A DNA stretch of 8,145 nt from an uncultured Collinsella sp. (GTDB lineage Bacteria; Actinomycetota; Coriobacteriia; Coriobacteriales; Coriobacteriaceae). Position 1 is the first letter of the stretch; each line of letters begins with the position of its first letter. Under the pieces are notes generated by a model, which had not been told where the DNA came from, ran no database searches, and saw only the letters and a program-made list of their open reading frames with translations. The translations under genes were made by a program, and so were the position numbers. The stretch lies in contig CATYLC010000035.1 of the NCBI GenBank assembly GCA_958408685.1, forward strand, positions 1 through 8,145, given 5' to 3'. Below, piece by piece: positions 1 to 5,851 of the stretch.

Positions 1-55
1 ACTGCGGGAACGGCCTATTTGCTCAATGTGTTCGGCTGAGATCGGAAATCAACCC
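1..55. other. short flank downstream of plsX, no gene seen
   Basis: These bases follow the plsX stop codon in the direction of transcription. On the minus strand the possible TTG starts run into stop codons within a few codons, and no convincing hairpin or ribosome binding site is visible. In many bacteria the next gene after plsX is a fatty-acid synthesis gene, acpP or rnc, but none begins inside this window. Confidence 0.5.
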
Positions 56-1075
56 TTACAAAACGATACTGTCCATAGAGTTGGCGACATTCTCGACCAG
101 CCCGGCGCGCACGGCTTCGGCCGCCGCGAGCGTACCGTTTTTGACAGCCTCGACCGAGGTGGCGCCATGGCCGATCAGGACCACGCCGCGCAGGCCCAGA
201 AGAATCGCGCCGCCCTTGGCGTCGCCAGAGAGCTTGGCCTTAATCTCGCGCATCTGCTTTTTGATGAGCAGCGCGGCGATTTTGGTGCCGAGCGAGGCCA
301 TAAAGGCGCCCTTGAGCTCCTGCAGCAAAAACTTGGCAGCGCCCTCGGTAGCTTTGAGAGCGATATTACCCGACATGCCATCGGCAACGACGACATCGAA
401 GTTACCTGAGGTGAGGTCGGTGCCCTCGCAGTTACCAACAAAGCCGGGAACGGCGGCCTTCATAGCAGGGAAACAGGCCTTGGTAAAGTTGGAGCCCTTC
501 TCATCCTCGGTGCCATTGGCAAGCAGGCCCACGCGAGGATGCTCGATGCCCAGGACGACGCGGGCATAGGCGCTACCCATCTGGGCAAAACGCACCATGT
601 CATCGACCTCCACATCGGGGTTGGCACCCATGTCGCACAGCACCGTCAGACCGCCGGCGCGATTGGGCAGCGCATTGGTCAGACAGGGGCGCACCGGCTG
701 CTTCTTGCCTTCGGCCTGATACCTAAACGGCGTCACATAGGCGGTGGCGGCGGCGGTCATGGCACCGGTGGAGCCGGCGGAGAAGAACGCATCCGCGTTG
801 CCCTTCTTAATGGCGCGGCAAGAAAGCACGATCGACGACTTACGCTTGGTCATCACGGCGCGAATGGGATCGTCATCCATGGCGATAACGTCAGGCGCCT
901 CAAGGGCCTCAACACGTGCATGGGAAACTGCAAAGGGATTGACGATTTCGGCGGGACCAGCTGCCAAGACCTCGATATCGGGATCGGCGGCAAGCGCAGC
1001 TTCGATACCATCGAGAACAACCTGAGGTTTCTCGTCTCCGCCCACAACGTCTACACAAACGCGAACGTTACTCAT
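56..1075 (-). CDS. plsX: phosphate acyltransferase PlsX
   Basis: PlsX is a peripheral membrane enzyme that converts acyl-ACP and phosphate into acyl-phosphate, the donor used by PlsY to acylate glycerol-3-phosphate in phospholipid synthesis. The 339-residue length is normal for the family. Family blocks seen: DVVGGD (about residues 9-14, a variant of the usual DAMGGD), MDDDP (66-70) followed by KRKSS (77-81), SAGSTGAM (99-106), CDMGAN (147-152), GTEDEKG (188-194) and DVVVADGMSGN (about 227-237). An upstream in-frame ATG at 1081 is only 1 nt from the AAGGAG at 1083-1088, while the ATG at 1075 is 7 nt away, so I start there. It follows rpmF, a common pairing, but a terminator-like hairpin lies between them. 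The stop is TAA at 56-58. The identification is secure; the start is likely. Confidence 0.96.
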   Translation of the reverse strand: MSNVRVCVDVVGGDEKPQVVLDGIEAALAADPDIEVLAAGPAEIVNPFAVSHARVEALEAPDVIAMDDDPIRAVMTKRKSSIVLSCRAIKKGNADAFFSAGSTGAMTAAATAYVTPFRYQAEGKKQPVRPCLTNALPNRAGGLTVLCDMGANPDVEVDDMVRFAQMGSAYARVVLGIEHPRVGLLANGTEDEKGSNFTKACFPAMKAAVPGFVGNCEGTDLTSGNFDVVVADGMSGNIALKATEGAAKFLLQELKGAFMASLGTKIAALLIKKQMREIKAKLSGDAKGGAILLGLRGVVLIGHGATSVEAVKNGTLAAAEAVRAGLVENVANSMDSIVL

Positions 1076-1082
1076 ATACATG

Positions 1083-1088
1083 CTCCTT
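1083..1088 (-). promoter_or_regulatory. plsX ribosome binding site
   Basis: AAGGAG on the minus strand. It is 7 nt before the ATG at 1075 and only 1 nt before the alternative ATG at 1081, so it decides in favour of the shorter protein. It begins a few bases after the U-tract of the hairpin at 1096-1122. Confidence 0.8.
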
Positions 1089-1092
1089 ATAC

Positions 1093-1122
1093 AAAAATGG
1101 CCGACTCATTGAGCCGGCCATT
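1093..1122 (-). terminator. intrinsic terminator-like hairpin between rpmF and plsX
   Basis: Read on the minus strand, bases 1122-1111 (AATGGCCGGCTC) pair with 1107-1096 (GAGTCGGCCATT) across a 3-nt loop. This is a 12-bp stem in which the only non-Watson-Crick pair is a G·U, and it exists as G·U only in minus-strand RNA. Five U residues follow (1097-1093, overlapping the stem base). The wobble and the U-run both point to function in the rpmF-to-plsX direction. It could end the upstream transcript, partly attenuate plsX, or act as an mRNA processing or stability element. The structure is certain; the function is inferred. Confidence 0.7.
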
Positions 1123-1125
1123 GTG

Positions 1126-1139
1126 GTTCCATTTGGAAC
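1126..1139 (-). repeat. short perfect inverted repeat upstream of plsX
   Basis: A 5-bp perfect inverted repeat, GTTCC-attt-GGAAC on the plus strand, lies 3 nt from the terminator-like stem. It could be a small accessory hairpin in the rpmF-plsX leader or half of a dyad operator. I do not recognise it as the operator of a known lipid regulator. A repeat this short can occur by chance. Confidence 0.35.
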
Positions 1140-1160
1140 GGCATCGCATCCAGAGTATAC

Positions 1161-1175
1161 CGTTACTCGGTAACG
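1161..1175 (-). repeat. inverted repeat over the rpmF stop codon
   Basis: CGTTAC-tcg-GTAACG (plus strand) is a perfect 6-bp inverted repeat with a 3-nt loop spanning the last rpmF codons and its stop codon. In the mRNA it would form a small hairpin overlapping the UAA. It has no U-tract, so it is not a terminator by itself. It may only reflect the codons for Val-Thr-Glu-stop. Confidence 0.35.
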
Positions 1176-1342
1176 ATAACCTCGCGGTCCTTGTAGAAAC
1201 CGCAGCTGGGGCACACGTGGTGCGGAAGCTTAACAGCGCCGCAACGGGGGCACGTGGACTGAGCCGCAGCCGAGATCTTCATGTTGGCGGAACGACGGGT
1301 GTGAGTGCGGATACGACCCTGCTTTTGTTTAGGTACGGGCAT
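1163..1342 (-). CDS. rpmF: 50S ribosomal protein L32, zinc-ribbon form
   Basis: L32 is a small protein of the large ribosomal subunit. The 59-residue product begins MPVPKQKQGRIRTHTRRS, the typical basic L32 N-terminus with the conserved start MPVPK. Two CxxC pairs, C31/C34 and C44/C47, make this the zinc-binding (C+) form. The ATG at 1342 is preceded by AAGGAAGG at 1348-1355, 5 nt away. The stop is TAA at 1163-1165. It sits 64 nt after the DUF177 gene, the same neighbour it has in many bacteria (yceD-rpmF), and 87 nt before plsX. C+ paralogues in some bacteria are replaced by C- copies under zinc starvation; whether that happens here cannot be seen in this window. Confidence 0.96.
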   Translation of the reverse strand: MPVPKQKQGRIRTHTRRSANMKISAAAQSTCPRCGAVKLPHHVCPSCGFYKDREVIVTE

Positions 1343-1392
1343 AGTGACCTTCCTTATGAACTATCCAGTGTGGCGATTACGCGCAAGTAACG

Positions 1393-1403
1393 ATACTACC
1401 ACA
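1393..1403 (-). promoter_or_regulatory. possible extended -10 promoter element before rpmF
   Basis: On the minus strand TGTGGTAGTAT contains TG-G-TAGTAT, an extended -10-like element with 4 of 6 matches to TATAAT, in the 64-nt gap between the DUF177 gene and rpmF. No good -35 is visible at 16-18 nt. A similar string (TGTGGTAAACT) lies in the gap before the SepIVA-like gene. This is weak evidence; the pair may simply be transcribed through. Confidence 0.25.
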
Positions 1404-1406
1404 GTT

Positions 1407-1961
1407 TTACTCATCAAGCTTGAGATTCTTCAATGCTGCAAATGGATTTTCCGTGGCAGCGGCCCATTCTGCCTCTGCCTGGGCGGCGCAATCGCATTGC
1501 TCGACGTTGAGATTGCAACCGCAAGTGGGGCAAAGGCCGCGGCAATCGGGCTTGCACAGGACAACGAACGGCGTGTCCATGACGACCGCGTCGTTGATGG
1601 GCTCTCCCAGATCGACGATGCGATCCTCGCCCAGGAGCTCGTAGCCGTCTTCGTAGGCCTCGGGATCCTCGGGCTCCTCAAAGAGGTAGAACTCCTCGAT
1701 CTCGCCGGCGATATCAAACGAGGCAGGTTCCAGGCAACGGTCGCACTCGCCGGTGGCGTGCGCGCGGACCATGCCCGTGAGCAAGACACCGGTACCGGCA
1801 TTGGTAAAGACAACGTCGTAGTCGATGCCGTCCTGAAGCTGGTACTCCTTCTCGCCTACCGTGTAGGTGGCGACATCGACCTTACCGGTCAGCGGATACG
1901 AATCTCCAGGAAACTCGAGCTGCTCGGAAAGATCGACGGTAACGCTCGGGAACTCAGCCAT
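1407..1961 (-). CDS. DUF177/YceD family protein, Cys-rich, linked to rRNA and L32
   Basis: This is a member of the DUF177 (YceD) family, usually found beside rpmF and implicated by work on E. coli and plants in 23S rRNA accumulation; its biochemical role is not settled. The 184-residue product has CDRC at 73-76, a long acidic middle (about 87-128) and a C-terminal Cys cluster at C136, C140, C144, C147, C149, C156 and C158 including LCPTCGCNLN, likely zinc-binding, then a conserved NPFAALKNL end. I chose the ATG at 1961 because it gives the usual N-terminus and overlaps the stop of the gene before it as TAATG. The longer frame to 2012 would only read into that gene. There is no strong ribosome binding site, so translation probably depends on reinitiation after the upstream gene. 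Confidence 0.9.
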   Translation of the reverse strand: MAEFPSVTVDLSEQLEFPGDSYPLTGKVDVATYTVGEKEYQLQDGIDYDVVFTNAGTGVLLTGMVRAHATGECDRCLEPASFDIAGEIEEFYLFEEPEDPEAYEDGYELLGEDRIVDLGEPINDAVVMDTPFVVLCKPDCRGLCPTCGCNLNVEQCDCAAQAEAEWAAATENPFAALKNLKLDE

Positions 1962-2458
1962 TACCACTGACCATTCTGTTGGGCGGCACCCTCGTTGAGC
2001 TGCTGACGGCAACGGGTAACGGTGCCGGTCAGGCTCTTGAGGTTCTCCTCCAGGTGCGTAAAGACCTGCTCTGCGTAGTCCTCGGCAGCATAACGCGTCT
2101 CGCGCTCGTACTGCTGGGCACGATCGCGGATGTCGTCGGCCTGCTGCTGCGCAAGACGGACGATCTCCTGCTCACCGGCAATGGTGAGGGCCTGCTGCTG
2201 AGCGTCGGCGATGATGGAATCGGCCTGAGCGGCGGCGGAAGCCATAAGCTCCTCGCGCTCCTTAAGGATACGGCGGGACTTCTGCCACTCCTCGGGATAG
2301 CTCATGCGGATCTCGTCGAGGATGTTGAAGAACACGTCGGCGTCGATGACCTTGAACTGAGCGTTCTTGCCGAAAGGCGGCTTGGCTTCCTCGATCAGCC
2401 CTTCGAGCTCATCGACCAAGCTGACGATCCTATCGCCAGGAAAATTCTCGCCCGGCAT
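1961..2458 (-). CDS. SepIVA/DivIVA-like coiled-coil protein
   Basis: A 165-residue predicted cytoplasmic protein without signal peptide or membrane segment. Residues about 10-52 form an N-terminal block (VSLVDELEGLIEEAK, then VIDADVFFNILDEIRMSYPEE). Residues about 58-145 are an Ala/Gln/Glu-rich helix typical of coiled coils, ending in HLEENLKSLTGTVTRCRQQL. From memory this layout resembles actinobacterial SepIVA (Rv2927c in M. tuberculosis), a DivIVA-domain protein needed for septation in mycobacteria. In that genome it also sits next to a DUF177 gene (Rv2926c), as here. Such proteins are often misnamed ATP synthase subunit b, but there is no membrane anchor. The start at 2458 is chosen by AAAGGAG at 2464-2470, 5 nt upstream; two earlier in-frame ATGs have no suitable site. 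The division role is inferred. Confidence 0.8.
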   Translation of the reverse strand: MPGENFPGDRIVSLVDELEGLIEEAKPPFGKNAQFKVIDADVFFNILDEIRMSYPEEWQKSRRILKEREELMASAAAQADSIIADAQQQALTIAGEQEIVRLAQQQADDIRDRAQQYERETRYAAEDYAEQVFTHLEENLKSLTGTVTRCRQQLNEGAAQQNGQW

Positions 2459-2463
2459 CCGGT

Positions 2464-2470
2464 CTCCTTT
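2464..2470 (-). promoter_or_regulatory. ribosome binding site of the SepIVA-like gene
   Basis: AAAGGAG on the minus strand, 5 nt before the ATG at 2458. The upstream in-frame ATGs at 2482 and 2473 lie in front of or against this site, so they are unlikely starts. Confidence 0.75.
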
Positions 2471-2493
2471 CATAGGTAACATATCATCGTGCT

Positions 2494-2502
2494 AGTTTAC
2501 CA
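2494..2502 (-). promoter_or_regulatory. possible extended -10 promoter element before the SepIVA-like gene
   Basis: TGG-TAAACT on the minus strand is an extended -10-like string (4 of 6 matches) in the 68-nt gap after coaD. The upstream -35 position is A/T-rich but a poor match to consensus. The gap is the largest break between coaD and rpmF, so an internal promoter is plausible but unproven. Confidence 0.25.
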
Positions 2503-2526
2503 CATGCCACCAGGCAATAAAAAACG

Positions 2527-3024
2527 TCACGAAAAGCGATGTCTGAGCGCTTCAACCACGTTGGACGGGACAAACGTCGATACATCGCTGCCGAGCGAGG
2601 CGATCTGGCGAACGACCGAGCTCGAGATATAGCCGTACTGCGGCGCACTCATGACAAAGATGGACTCCAGCTCGTTATCCAAGCGGTAGTTGAGGTCGGC
2701 CTGCTGCAGCTCGTACTCAAAGTCAGTCATGGCGCGCAGACCCTTGACCACGGCCCCCGCCCCCTGATCACGAGCGAAGTCGACCAAGAGGCCAGTAAAG
2801 GGCAGGACCTCGACGCCATCGATATCACCGAGTGCTTCACGGGCCAGCGCCACGCGTTCATCGAGCGTAAACGTGGTGCCCACACCGTATTTGCCCTGCG
2901 ACTCGGCAACGGCCACGATCACACTGGGAAAAATGCGGCGGGCGCGGCGGATGACGTCGATATGGCCAAACGTGATGGGATCGAAGGTACCCGGAACGAT
3001 GACGCGGTTAATGGTGTCACTCAT
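2527..3024 (-). CDS. coaD: phosphopantetheine adenylyltransferase CoaD
   Basis: CoaD transfers AMP from ATP to 4'-phosphopantetheine, giving dephospho-CoA in the penultimate step of coenzyme A synthesis in the cytosol. The 165-residue length is normal. The nucleotidyltransferase signature TFDPITFGH (13-21, with H21 of the T/HxGH motif), VKGLRAMTDFEYE (93-105) and the ISSSVVR motif (133-139) are all present. Lys in place of the first Arg of RGLR is, from memory, also found in mycobacterial CoaD. The ATG at 3024 is 6 nt after AGGGGG (3031-3036); the ATG at 3030 directly abuts that site, and the open frame up to 3144 only shadows rsmD. The start overlaps the end of rsmD by 8 nt, so the two are probably translationally coupled. 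Confidence 0.96.
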   Translation of the reverse strand: MSDTINRVIVPGTFDPITFGHIDVIRRARRIFPSVIVAVAESQGKYGVGTTFTLDERVALAREALGDIDGVEVLPFTGLLVDFARDQGAGAVVKGLRAMTDFEYELQQADLNYRLDNELESIFVMSAPQYGYISSSVVRQIASLGSDVSTFVPSNVVEALRHRFS

Positions 3025-3667
3025 GGGCATCCCCCTGAAACGTCGTGCCGTCGCTGTCATCGGCATCGGTGGCGGTATCGTCATCCTCGCCCTCGCCGAC
3101 CCAACGGAGCAGGTCGACCGAGGTGATGCCATAGCGTTTCTCACGCACGGTTACAAAGCCGGCAGGATGTGCACCCGCGTCGGCGGCAGCATGCTCAAAC
3201 AGAGCATAGGCACCCGGGGTGAGCAGACCCTGCTGGGCCAGGTTCTGCAGCAGCTCGTCGACCGGCTTGGCACCAAAAGCATAGGGCGGGTCGAGCAAGA
3301 CCAGATCAAAGGGGCCGCCCGGTACACGACCGCGCGAGGCACTCGCCAGCATGTCACCCGTGACCACGCGCCAACGCGCACGGTCACGGCAGAGCGACTC
3401 GATATTCTTGGTAATGAGCCGCGCGGCGTTGCGATCGATCTCAAACGTCGTGAGCGAGCGGGCCCCACGAGAGAGCATCTCTAACCCTAAGGCACCGGAG
3501 CCGCCAAAGGCGTCCAGCACACGGACCTCGTCCAGATCGAAGTCGAATGCCGACATGACCATAGATGCGCATGCCTCGCGCACGCGATCGGTCGTGGGGC
3601 GGGTAACATCGCGACCACGGGGCTCCTCGATCTTACGACCGCGCCATTCGCCGCCGATGATTCTCAT
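3017..3667 (-). CDS. rsmD: 16S rRNA (guanine966-N2)-methyltransferase RsmD
   Basis: RsmD methylates N2 of G966 of 16S rRNA (E. coli numbering) using S-adenosylmethionine. The 216-residue protein opens with the family N-terminus MRIIGGEWRGRKI, has SAM-binding motif I LDAFGGSGALGLE (51-63), an acidic motif II in FEIDRNAA (75-82), the catalytic LLDPPY (124-129), and the late family block EKRYGITSVDLLRW (176-189). After that comes an acidic, Asp/Glu/Thr-rich tail (about 191-216) absent from typical short members; its coding DNA carries the coaD ribosome binding site and start. The ATG at 3667 overlaps the recG stop as ATGA. Pairing of rsmD with coaD is common across bacteria. The identification is confident; the function of the tail is unknown. 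Confidence 0.95.
   Translation of the reverse strand: MRIIGGEWRGRKIEEPRGRDVTRPTTDRVREACASMVMSAFDFDLDEVRVLDAFGGSGALGLEMLSRGARSLTTFEIDRNAARLITKNIESLCRDRARWRVVTGDMLASASRGRVPGGPFDLVLLDPPYAFGAKPVDELLQNLAQQGLLTPGAYALFEHAAADAGAHPAGFVTVREKRYGITSVDLLRWVGEGEDDDTATDADDSDGTTFQGDAHE
3031..3036 (-). promoter_or_regulatory. coaD ribosome binding site inside rsmD
   Basis: AGGGGG on the minus strand, 6 nt before the coaD ATG at 3024. It lies within the last codons of rsmD. It leaves no room for the alternative ATG at 3030 and so fixes the coaD start. Confidence 0.7.
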
Positions 3668-5841
3668 CCTCCGCTGACCTCCTTAAATATGTGTCGATAT
3701 CGCATGGCGACCGCATCGCGCAGAGGGCGCGTCGCCACAGAGTCAAGGTTGCAAGCATACCGCAAGAGCTCGACCGCGTCCAAATGGGCCCACTCGATCA
3801 GCTCCTCGTCGGCATCCAGGTCGACAAAGCGCAGGGTCACACCGCCATGCTGACGGTACCCCAGGATTTCGCCCTCGTGGCGCAGACGCAGGTCCATTTG
3901 GGCGAGCGTAAAGCCATCCGAAGTGTTTTCGAGCGATTGCAGACGATCTTGCGCCGCCGATGCGCCGCCGTTGCCCTTGGAGTGCGTCATGACCAGGCAC
4001 GTGCCCGACACGCCGCCACGGCCCACGCGGCCTCGCAGCTGGTGCAGGGCAGCCAAACCAAAGCGCTCGCCGTTTTCGATGACCATGACGGTGGCGTTGG
4101 GCACGTCAACGCCCACCTCGACCACCGTAGTCGAGACGAGCACGTCAATCTCGCCACGCTTGAAGGCGTCGATCACGCGGTCCTTCTCCCCCGCTGGCAT
4201 ACGGCCGTGAAGGCGCTCGATGGCAAGACCCGGCAACGCCAGACGCAGGCGATCGAGCTCGGTCGCCGTATCGTGAAGCGGCACGGGGACCGTCACGCGG
4301 CCCTCGTCGTCGCGGGCAATACCGGGCACGTCTTCCAGCTCATCGGCCGAGTCACTCGGCTCCACGAGCGGGCAAATCACATAGGCCTGCTGCCCCTTCT
4401 CGTGCGCCTCGCGAATGGCGCCATAGGCGAGGTCACGGCTCGACTCGGTGAGCACGCGTGTCGTCACGCCAGCACCAGGGACGGGCCGATGGCGGATGAT
4501 ACTCGTGTCCAGATCGCCGTAGACCGAAAGCGCCAGCGTACGCGGGATGGGCGTTGCCGTCATAACGAGCAGATCGGCACCGGGGCCCTTCGCGCGCAGG
4601 GCGTTGCGCTGGCCTACGCCAAAGCGGTGTTGCTCGTCGATGACAACAAGCGACAGATGCTTGAACGTAACGTCATCCGAAAGGACCGCATGGGTGCCAA
4701 AGAGGACATCGAGCTCGCCGGACTGCAGCTGCTCATGGATCCGCTCGCGCTCGGCCGCCGGAGTGGCACCCGTCAGCAGCGCCCACGTTATACCGGCCTG
4801 AGAGAGCAAGGGGCCGGTCTTATCAGCATATTGGCGCGCCAGCACGCCCGTGGGCGCCATAGCGCAGGCCTGCGTGCCGCTATCGACAGCCACAGCCAGC
4901 GCACAGGCGGCAACGGCGGTCTTACCGGTACCGACATCGCCCAGCAGCAGACGGTTCATCACGCGCCCGCCATCGCACATGTCATGCAGGATGTCTTGGA
5001 ATGCGGCCTCCTGCTCGTCGCTCAGCGAAAACGGAAGGGCCTGTTTAAGCGCGCCCAGATGCTCGCCCGCGGTGTGGGCATAGGGCACCACATCGACCAG
5101 GCCACCGTCGTTGCGCAGACGCAGCGCCAGCTGCAGGTAGAGGCACTCCTCGTAGGCAAGACGCCGGCGTGCGATGTCGCGCTCAGCCATGCTCGAGGGA
5201 AAGTGGATCGAACGCAACGCGCGGGCATTGCTCATGAGCTTCCGCTTTGCGCGCAGCGGCGCGGGAATCGGATCGAACGGATTGCCGACGACCTCGAGCG
5301 CGCCGCTTACGATGCGGCGCATCCACGCCTGGCTCACGCCATCACTCACGTAATGGACCGGCAGGATGGTGCCTGCGGCGCGCCCGTCCTCGAGCTTTTC
5401 AAAGTGGGGCGAGGCCATCTGCTTAAAGCCGTAGGCAAACTCGACCTTGCCCATCATGGCCAGGCGGTCGCCCTGCTTAAGCTGCTGGGCAATCCAGGGC
5501 TGGCGGAAAAAGGCGACTTGCAGCACGCCCGTCTCGTCCACAAGCGAGACCTCGGTCACCTGCATACGCGGGCGAGGCTGCTTTTGGACGATACGGTCGA
5601 CCGTGGCGATGATGGTGCACACGGTACCGATGGGCGCCATCTCGATAGACCAAGAACGGGTAAAGTCGAGGTATCGATGAGGAATATGGAGAAGGAGGTC
5701 CCCCACCGTCCGAATTCCCAGACGGCGAAGGGCCTCCTCACGTTTACGCGAAACATATTTGAGTCGCGCGATATCCTCGTCGAGCGCATTGCTCTGGGCA
5801 AAGCGCTCCGAGACGCGCGGCACGGAGCACAGCTCGGACAT
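3664..5841 (-). CDS. recG: ATP-dependent DNA helicase RecG
   Basis: RecG is a superfamily 2 double-strand DNA translocase that remodels stalled replication forks and branch-migrates recombination intermediates. The 725-residue protein has an N-terminal helical part with LGIRTVGDLLLHIPHRYLDF (41-60), an OB-fold wedge domain (about 70-150), Walker A GDVGTGKT (301-308), Walker B DEQH (402-405), TATPIPR (428-434), motif V around STTVVEVGVDVP (570-581), motif VI QLRGRVGRG (601-609), and a C-terminal GEILGYRQHG (657-666). Between about 495 and 530 there is an acidic stretch roughly 20 residues longer than I recall for E. coli RecG. The ATG at 5841 lies 10 nt after the fakA-like stop with only a weak AGG ribosome binding site, suggesting coupled translation. 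The TGA overlaps rsmD by 4 nt. Confidence 0.97.
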   Translation of the reverse strand: MSELCSVPRVSERFAQSNALDEDIARLKYVSRKREEALRRLGIRTVGDLLLHIPHRYLDFTRSWSIEMAPIGTVCTIIATVDRIVQKQPRPRMQVTEVSLVDETGVLQVAFFRQPWIAQQLKQGDRLAMMGKVEFAYGFKQMASPHFEKLEDGRAAGTILPVHYVSDGVSQAWMRRIVSGALEVVGNPFDPIPAPLRAKRKLMSNARALRSIHFPSSMAERDIARRRLAYEECLYLQLALRLRNDGGLVDVVPYAHTAGEHLGALKQALPFSLSDEQEAAFQDILHDMCDGGRVMNRLLLGDVGTGKTAVAACALAVAVDSGTQACAMAPTGVLARQYADKTGPLLSQAGITWALLTGATPAAERERIHEQLQSGELDVLFGTHAVLSDDVTFKHLSLVVIDEQHRFGVGQRNALRAKGPGADLLVMTATPIPRTLALSVYGDLDTSIIRHRPVPGAGVTTRVLTESSRDLAYGAIREAHEKGQQAYVICPLVEPSDSADELEDVPGIARDDEGRVTVPVPLHDTATELDRLRLALPGLAIERLHGRMPAGEKDRVIDAFKRGEIDVLVSTTVVEVGVDVPNATVMVIENGERFGLAALHQLRGRVGRGGVSGTCLVMTHSKGNGGASAAQDRLQSLENTSDGFTLAQMDLRLRHEGEILGYRQHGGVTLRFVDLDADEELIEWAHLDAVELLRYACNLDSVATRPLRDAVAMRYRHIFKEVSGG

Positions 5842-5851
5842 AGGCAGTTGC

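Noticed and set aside
539..1390. A 283-codon plus-strand open frame across plsX, the hairpin gap and rpmF
   Set aside because: It runs through two conserved minus-strand genes and a terminator-like hairpin, and its protein has no recognisable domain.
2519..2524. A T6 run on the minus strand just after the coaD stop as a terminator
   Set aside because: I found no GC-rich hairpin directly before it, so it is only an A/T run.
3025..3144. An N-terminal extension of CoaD by 40 residues
   Set aside because: This is the rsmD coding region in another frame. The conserved CoaD N-terminus and the ribosome binding site place the start at 3024.
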